The notes under the pieces are model-generated. The model was not told where the DNA came from. It saw only the letters and a program-made list of their open reading frames with translations, and did no database searches. A stretch of DNA of 64,000 nt from JBEKHT01 sp050012135 (GTDB taxonomy: Bacteria > Chloroflexota > Anaerolineae > Anaerolineales > RBG-16-64-43), in NCBI GenBank assembly GCA_050012135.1, contig JBEKHT010000005.1, positions 15,138 to 79,137 of the forward strand, given 5' to 3'. Position numbers and translations under genes: made by a program. Below, in pieces: positions 59,733-64,000 of this stretch. Numbering within the stretch: the first letter of the stretch is position 1; every line of letters starts with the position of its first letter.

Positions 59733-59755
59733 GAAAGGCCGAGCTGAAGTACTAT
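59727..59755 (+). promoter_or_regulatory. phn operon promoter
   Basis: Plus strand TTGCAA (59727-59732), 17-base spacer, TACTAT (59750-59755). The leader to phnD would be about 125 bases and includes a GGAGG not followed by a start codon (59796-59800). Shares its -35 with the divergent GH36 promoter. Confidence 0.5.
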
Positions 59756-59887
59756 GGGTTGGCCGCAGCTCATTGATGATACAGGACGATGAAAAGGAGG
59801 TGGTTACCCGGAGTTACTCCTGGCGACGCGCACGACCTTGCCGCGCAACTGGAATTAATCAAGAACTGAGGAGAAAAGGAGTACCCA

Positions 59888-60901
59888 ATGCGCAATCGAT
59901 CCCTTCTGCTAGTCGTGGCAACCCTTCTGGTCGCTGTCATGGCCGCTTGTGCCCCGGCAGCGACCCCTGCTCCAACAGCTGCCCCAACGGCTCCACCTGC
60001 TCCACCAGCCGCGACCCCCACGACGGCCCCAGCCGCTCCCTTCGGCACTGCCGACAACCCGATCGTGGTCGCCTTTGAACCCTCGGCCACTTCGCAATCG
60101 ATCACGACCGGCGGGCAGGAAATCCTCACCCTGCTATCGCAGGCCACGGGCCTGACCTTCAAGGGCGTGGTTCCGACTTCCTACGCCGCGCTGACGGAGG
60201 CGATGGGTTCCGGAAACGCGCAGGTCGGCTGGATGGCGACCTTCGCCTACATCCTTGCCCATCAAAAGGGTTATGCGAACGTCGCGCTGATCACCCAGCG
60301 CAGTGGCTCGGACCACTACGGTTCGCAATTCATCGCGCGAGCCGACGCAGGCTTCACCCCTGCGGCTGACACGCCGGCGACCGATGCCGAGATCACGACC
60401 TTGCTGCAATTCAAGGGGAAGAAACCGTGCTTCACGGACCCGCAATCGACTTCCGGATACGTACTGCCCTTGATCTTCCTGAAGAAGGCGGGCCTCAACA
60501 CGGACAAGGATATCAAGGCCCCTGTCTTCGTGGGAGGTCACGACCAGGCGGCGCGGGCCGTCTACGTAGGTGGCATTTGTGACTTCGGGACCACTTTTGT
60601 GGACGCGCGGACGGACGTCACCAAGGACCTGCCGGACGTGATGACCAAGGTGGTGGTGGTCTTCGAGACGCCTCCGATCATCCCCAATGACAACATGTCC
60701 TTCGCTCCCGACCTGCCCCAGGACCTGCAAGCCAAGATCACGAGCGCCATGCTCCAGATCGCCGGCACCGATGCTGGCAAGAAGGGGCTCAACGACCTCT
60801 ACCAGATCGGCGGGCTGACCAAGGCCGACGACACATTCTACGATCAGTTCCGCTCCTACCTGCAGGCCTCCGGTGTTGACCTCAGCCAGTACGTGAAATA
60901 G
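59888..60901 (+). CDS. phnD: Phosphonate-type ABC transporter, substrate-binding lipoprotein
   Basis: 337 residues. A signal peptide with a lipobox ends VAVMAAC (Cys21), giving a lipid-anchored protein outside the membrane. A Pro/Ala/Thr-rich linker (22-52) follows. The binding domain opens NPIVVAFEPSATSQSITTGG and has GNAQVGWMATFAYILAHQKG, FTDPQSTSGYVLPL, and GICDFGTTFVDARTDV, as in PhnD. Ligand may be phosphonate, phosphite or another phosphorus oxyanion. GGAG before the start. No C-P lyase or phosphite dehydrogenase is in the window. A hairpin after its stop may lower expression of the downstream genes. Confidence 0.9.
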   Translation: MRNRSLLLVVATLLVAVMAACAPAATPAPTAAPTAPPAPPAATPTTAPAAPFGTADNPIVVAFEPSATSQSITTGGQEILTLLSQATGLTFKGVVPTSYAALTEAMGSGNAQVGWMATFAYILAHQKGYANVALITQRSGSDHYGSQFIARADAGFTPAADTPATDAEITTLLQFKGKKPCFTDPQSTSGYVLPLIFLKKAGLNTDKDIKAPVFVGGHDQAARAVYVGGICDFGTTFVDARTDVTKDLPDVMTKVVVVFETPPIIPNDNMSFAPDLPQDLQAKITSAMLQIAGTDAGKKGLNDLYQIGGLTKADDTFYDQFRSYLQASGVDLSQYVK

Positions 60902-60930
60902 CATTCCCTGCGCCGTGCACTCGAGAGGAG

Positions 60931-60952
60931 GAGGGGAAACCTTTCTCCCCTC
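60931..60952 (+). terminator. Attenuator-like hairpin between phnD and phnC
   Basis: GAGGGGA/TCCCCTC, 7-bp stem with an 8-base loop, followed by a T-rich stretch. In solute-binding-protein operons such structures let the binding protein be made in excess; here this is inference. Confidence 0.45.
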
Positions 60953-60982
60953 GAGTTCCTTTGGCCAGCCGGAGGTGTCCCT

Positions 60983-61753
60983 TTGCTCCGAGTCGAGCAT
61001 CTGACCAAGGTGTACCCCAGCGGAACGGTCGCTCTGAAAGATGTGAGCTTCACCGTCCAGGACGGGGAATTCCTGGTGGTGATCGGCCTCTCTGGCTCCG
61101 GCAAGTCCACCCTGCTCCGCTGTATCAACCGGCTGATCGAGCCGACTGAGGGTCGCATCCTCTTGGATGATCTCGACCTCACCCGGGCCTCCCCCGCGGA
61201 GCTGCGCAAGGCCCGCCGCCACATTGGCATGGTGTTCCAGCAATTCAACCTGGTCAAGCGAAGCAGCGTCCTCACCAATGTCCTTGCGGGAAGGCTGGGA
61301 TACGCCAACCCGCTGTTGAGCGTGATTGGAATCTGGCCCAGGTCGGACCGCGAGCTTGCCCATCGGGCCCTGGACCGGGTCGGCATCGCCGACAAGGCCA
61401 CGGTCCGGGCCGATACCCTCTCCGGGGGGCAACAGCAGCGGGTGGGCATCGCTCGCACCCTGATGCAGGAACCCAAGCTGATCCTGGCCGACGAGCCGGT
61501 GGCCTCGCTCGACCCGGTTCTGGCCCACTCCATCCTTCACTACCTGGAACTACTCAACCAAGAAGGCATCACCGTAATCTGCAGCCTGCACTTCCTCGAT
61601 CTTGTCCATCGATATGGGACTCGGGTGATCGGCCTCAAAGAGGGCCTCAAGGTCTTTGAGGGACTCCCGCGCGAGATCGACCGGGCGAAATTCAAAGAGA
61701 TCTACGGCGAAGAGGCTCAAGAGGTTCGCGCGACGACTGTTGAGGAGGCCTAA
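60983..61753 (+). CDS. phnC: Phosphonate-type ABC transporter, ATP-binding protein
   Basis: 256 residues. Walker A is GLSGSGKSTLLRCINRL, signature LSGGQQQRVGIARTLMQEP, Walker B LILADEPVASLDP, and the switch His is in CSLHFLDLVHRYG. YPSGTVALKDVSF and FNLVKRSSVLTNVLAGRLGY are typical of PhnC. TTG start at 60983 with GGAGG 7 bases upstream. One base separates its stop from the first permease gene. Confidence 0.93.
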   Translation: MLRVEHLTKVYPSGTVALKDVSFTVQDGEFLVVIGLSGSGKSTLLRCINRLIEPTEGRILLDDLDLTRASPAELRKARRHIGMVFQQFNLVKRSSVLTNVLAGRLGYANPLLSVIGIWPRSDRELAHRALDRVGIADKATVRADTLSGGQQQRVGIARTLMQEPKLILADEPVASLDPVLAHSILHYLELLNQEGITVICSLHFLDLVHRYGTRVIGLKEGLKVFEGLPREIDRAKFKEIYGEEAQEVRATTVEEA

Positions 61754-61754
61754 C

Positions 61755-63158
61755 ATGTCCGAGCCTCCCTCGGTCGAGAGACCGCACCGCTCCCTCTACT
61801 TGGCTGCAGCACTTTCCCTTCTGATCCCTGGCCTGGGCCAGTATTACGCGGGACGCAGGTACCGCGGGGCGGCGGTGCTGATCAGCGTGTTGGTCGCCCT
61901 TCTGGTGACCGCGTGGTACGGGGTCAAGGGCTGGTATCTCATTCCCGGCACCCTGTGGCTGTGGAACGTGTGGGATGCTGCCAGCCTCGGGCTCGGCAAG
62001 AGCCGTTCGGCGGCCTTCCCCATCCTGGCTCTCCTGGCCATGGGTTACGGGATCGGCTGGCAGGTCACGCAGATCAATCCTTCAGCCCTGACCGAGAACA
62101 TCGCCCGGGCCGGACTCATCCTCGCCCCCATGCTCCACCCCGACTTCGTAGTCCATCGAGAACTGACGAACACAGCCTGGGTGGAGGTCGAAGTGCCGTG
62201 CGGACCAAATGTCCCTCCGGCCCTCAACAAGGTCAACAACGTTCAGATCCAGGTCATGCCCTCCTGCGGGAATCTCAACGAACCGTTGATCGTGAAAGCC
62301 AGCGGCCTATGGCCCAGCTCGCAGACCGAAATCGATTGGGCTACCCCCATTGGAGACCGGCTGCCCCTGGGGGCGCAATTCGCCGCACAGCTCATAGCGA
62401 CTTCGGACGCGCAGGGGGATCTCACCGTGCTCATTCAGATCCCGCCCGATGCTCTCACCGCCGTCCCGAATCCCAGCATGCCGCTTGAGCATCGGGTTTA
62501 CCTGACGCAGACGCGCCCACTGCCCGGGTACGAGCTCTCTCAGAACGGCTCCTACATTGTCCAGGGAATCGTGCAGACGATTTTCCTGGCGCTGATGGCG
62601 ACCACGCTGGGAATGGTGGCAGCCGTGCCGATCAGTTTTCTGGCGGCCCGCAATTTGATGGGCAGAAACCTGGTCACCCTGGCCCTGTACACACTCACCC
62701 GCACCGCCCTCAATATCCTGCGATCGATCGAGCCCTTGATCGTTGCCATCATCTTTGTGGTCATTGTCGGATTGGGCCCTTTTGCGGGGGCCATCGCCAT
62801 CGGCCTGCACACCATCGCCGCGCTGGCCAAGCTCTACTCGGAGGTCATCGAGGGCATCGATCCCGGGCCGTCCGAAGCCATTCGAGCCGCCGGAGGCTCC
62901 TGGCCTCAAATGGTGCGGTATGCGGTCATCCCTCAGATCGTGCCTGCTTTCACCTCCTTCACCCTGTATCGCTGGGACATCAACGTGCGCACTTCCACCA
63001 TTATTGGGTTTGTGGGGGGCGGCGGAATCGGATTCTATCTTTACCAGTGGATCACGAAAGGTGATTTTCGTCCGGTGGGATCCTGCTTCATTGCCATCGC
63101 CGTGATCGTGCTGGCTCTGGATGCCGTCAGCGCCCGAATCCGAGCGCGGTTGGTTTAG
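61755..63158 (+). CDS. phnE: Phosphonate-type ABC permease with extra N-terminal and Ig-like domains
   Basis: 467 residues, against about 270 for ordinary PhnE. Residues 10-80 form a small two-to-three-helix domain (LSLLIPGLGQYYAGRRYRGA) as in DUF5683 proteins. A further helix (about 88-103) leads to an extracytoplasmic insert (about 125-265) with Cys149 and Cys171, whose pattern resembles an IPT/Ig-like fold. The permease core (270-467) has the ATPase-contact loop EGIDPGPSEAIRAAGGSW. ATG 61755 follows GAGGAGG. The next gene is a paralogue with the same insert. Confidence 0.87.
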   Translation: MSEPPSVERPHRSLYLAAALSLLIPGLGQYYAGRRYRGAAVLISVLVALLVTAWYGVKGWYLIPGTLWLWNVWDAASLGLGKSRSAAFPILALLAMGYGIGWQVTQINPSALTENIARAGLILAPMLHPDFVVHRELTNTAWVEVEVPCGPNVPPALNKVNNVQIQVMPSCGNLNEPLIVKASGLWPSSQTEIDWATPIGDRLPLGAQFAAQLIATSDAQGDLTVLIQIPPDALTAVPNPSMPLEHRVYLTQTRPLPGYELSQNGSYIVQGIVQTIFLALMATTLGMVAAVPISFLAARNLMGRNLVTLALYTLTRTALNILRSIEPLIVAIIFVVIVGLGPFAGAIAIGLHTIAALAKLYSEVIEGIDPGPSEAIRAAGGSWPQMVRYAVIPQIVPAFTSFTLYRWDINVRTSTIIGFVGGGGIGFYLYQWITKGDFRPVGSCFIAIAVIVLALDAVSARIRARLV

Positions 63159-63159
63159 G

Positions 63160-64000
63160 ATGACCCCCCACAATTTGAGCCTACGCCGCGGGTTGGTCAC
63201 CGGTTTCTTCGTGGTCCTCGCGATCGGAGCCTACGTCGTTGGGTATCGGGTCACCCAGATCGACCTCCTCAAACTGTTCACCTCGCTCCCCAAGAGCCAA
63301 GAGCTCCTCAGCGAGCTCCTTCACCCCGACCTGTTCACGCGCAAGAGCGTGAATACCACCCTCGACCTTGTTTTCCCTGTCCCCTGCGGCTCGGCGGCCG
63401 CCACTCAGCCTCCCTCCCAGGGGCCTCGCATTGTCCCAAGCGTCTCCTGCGCCAACCCGAGGGACGTGATCACCATCCAGGGCTTGGACTTGCCCCCCAA
63501 AGCGCAGGTGAAGATCCAGTGGCTCCTGCCCGACGGCAACGATCTGTTTTCCGAGCTGGCCCAGACCGATGCGCAGGGAAGATTCAGCCAACAGGTTGAG
63601 GTTCGTCCGATCAATGCCACCACGGCGGGCAAGCCCAGCCATCTGCAAGTGGTGACCTCGGTCCCGATCGGGAGACTGATGCCGAGCCAGGCCCTGAATG
63701 ATGTGATTGGGCTGCTCGTCCAAACGGTCTTCATGGCCCTCCTGGCAACGACGGCAGGCACGGTGATCGCCGCACCGGTCAGTTTTCTGGCCGCTCGCAA
63801 CATCATGGGCAGCACTCGCTTGGGCGAGGCCATCTACGCGATCGTCCGCGCGATCCTGAACCTTGTCCGCTCATATGATTCCTTGGTGCTGGCGACGGTG
63901 TTCGCCTTCTGGGTGGGTTTCGGGGCATTTGCTGGGGTGCTCGCTTTGTCCGTGGTCACGACCGCCTCCCTGGGCAAAATGTTCTCCGAGGCGGTTGAAA
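63160..64000 (+). CDS. phnE: Second phosphonate-type ABC permease, 3' end cut by window edge
   Basis: 280 codons visible. It opens TPHNLSLRRGLVTGFFVV with one membrane helix (about 11-30), then an extracytoplasmic Ig-like insert (about 53-180) with Cys76 and Cys97, then the start of the permease core (QTVFMALLATTAGTVIAAPVSFLAARNIMG). The core and insert align with the preceding permease: LHPDLF with LHPDFV, and PVPCG with EVPCG. It lacks the N-terminal small domain of that protein. Starts one base after the preceding stop. Two different permeases suggest a heterodimeric channel. Confidence 0.88.
   Translation, partial: MTPHNLSLRRGLVTGFFVVLAIGAYVVGYRVTQIDLLKLFTSLPKSQELLSELLHPDLFTRKSVNTTLDLVFPVPCGSAAATQPPSQGPRIVPSVSCANPRDVITIQGLDLPPKAQVKIQWLLPDGNDLFSELAQTDAQGRFSQQVEVRPINATTAGKPSHLQVVTSVPIGRLMPSQALNDVIGLLVQTVFMALLATTAGTVIAAPVSFLAARNIMGSTRLGEAIYAIVRAILNLVRSYDSLVLATVFAFWVGFGAFAGVLALSVVTTASLGKMFSEAVE

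Noticed and set aside
61755..64000. Two phnE genes as one gene broken by a frameshift
   Set aside because: Each has its own first helix, insert and transport core, and the second starts with its own ATG one base after the first stop.
1..64000. Mobile elements, prophage, CRISPR arrays
   Set aside because: No transposase, integrase, phage structural gene, or regularly spaced direct repeats seen on either strand.

Overview
The window looks like a chromosomal segment of an uncultured, GC-rich bacterium of the phylum Chloroflexota (Anaerolineae-like). This is an inference, resting on three things: two membrane proteins with the YYYxG signature of the Chlor_Arch_YYY family together with a GT39-like companion, an isopentenyl phosphate kinase next to a mevalonate-type decarboxylase (the alternative mevalonate route described from Roseiflexus), and ordinary bacterial housekeeping genes (rpsT, argS, lepA, lon, folC, fabF, fabH). 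About 45 protein genes and one tRNA are densely packed, many with 4-base ATGA/GTGA overlaps. I see no insertion sequence, prophage, integrase or CRISPR array.

Layout. 0-3 kb: a truncated RNase HI gene, a 740-base gene-poor stretch with GC hairpins, and an M23 peptidase fused to a glycosidase-like barrel. 3-8.6 kb (minus strand): udk, isopentenyl phosphate kinase and decarboxylase in one run, then rseP, a HEAT-repeat protein, an exonuclease and an acylphosphatase. 9-11.4 kb (plus): a TetR-controlled ABC-2 exporter. 11.4-16.7 kb (minus): a self-contained tRNA-Thr(CGU) unit, an SDR enzyme, and lon overlapping folC. 16.8-23.5 kb: a very large sensor kinase facing away from an operon of a receiver-CpaE-like ATPase, a sirtuin and a GAF histidine kinase. 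23.5-44.1 kb (minus): a long, tightly spaced run from lepA through a flippase-like protein, GT4, two methyltransferases, GT39, GT39-YYY fusion, YYY protein and a second GT39-like protein into cmk, plsC and a DUF512 radical SAM protein. 44.2-53.5 kb: tlyA, then fabF-fabH, rpsT, argS, a cyclic 2,3-diphosphoglycerate synthetase homologue, a solitary DNA methyltransferase, and a response regulator with a degenerate receiver. 53.7-64 kb: a PfkB kinase, an ADP-forming acyl-CoA synthetase, a GH36 glycosidase and a phosphonate-type ABC importer (phnD, phnC, two phnE) cut by the window end.

How they work together. udk-IPK-decarboxylase supplies isoprenoid precursors, and the polyprenyl-dependent surface glycosylation predicted for the 26-42 kb cluster would consume them. 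fabF/fabH and plsC belong to lipid synthesis, and rseP and lon to envelope and cytosolic proteolysis. Promoter-like sequences sit exactly at the start codons of udk and folC, pointing to leaderless messages. The lepA Shine-Dalgarno sequence lies inside a perfect hairpin. Two divergent promoters (GH36 and phn) appear to share one palindromic -35 hexamer. All promoter and RNA-structure calls are by eye and untested.
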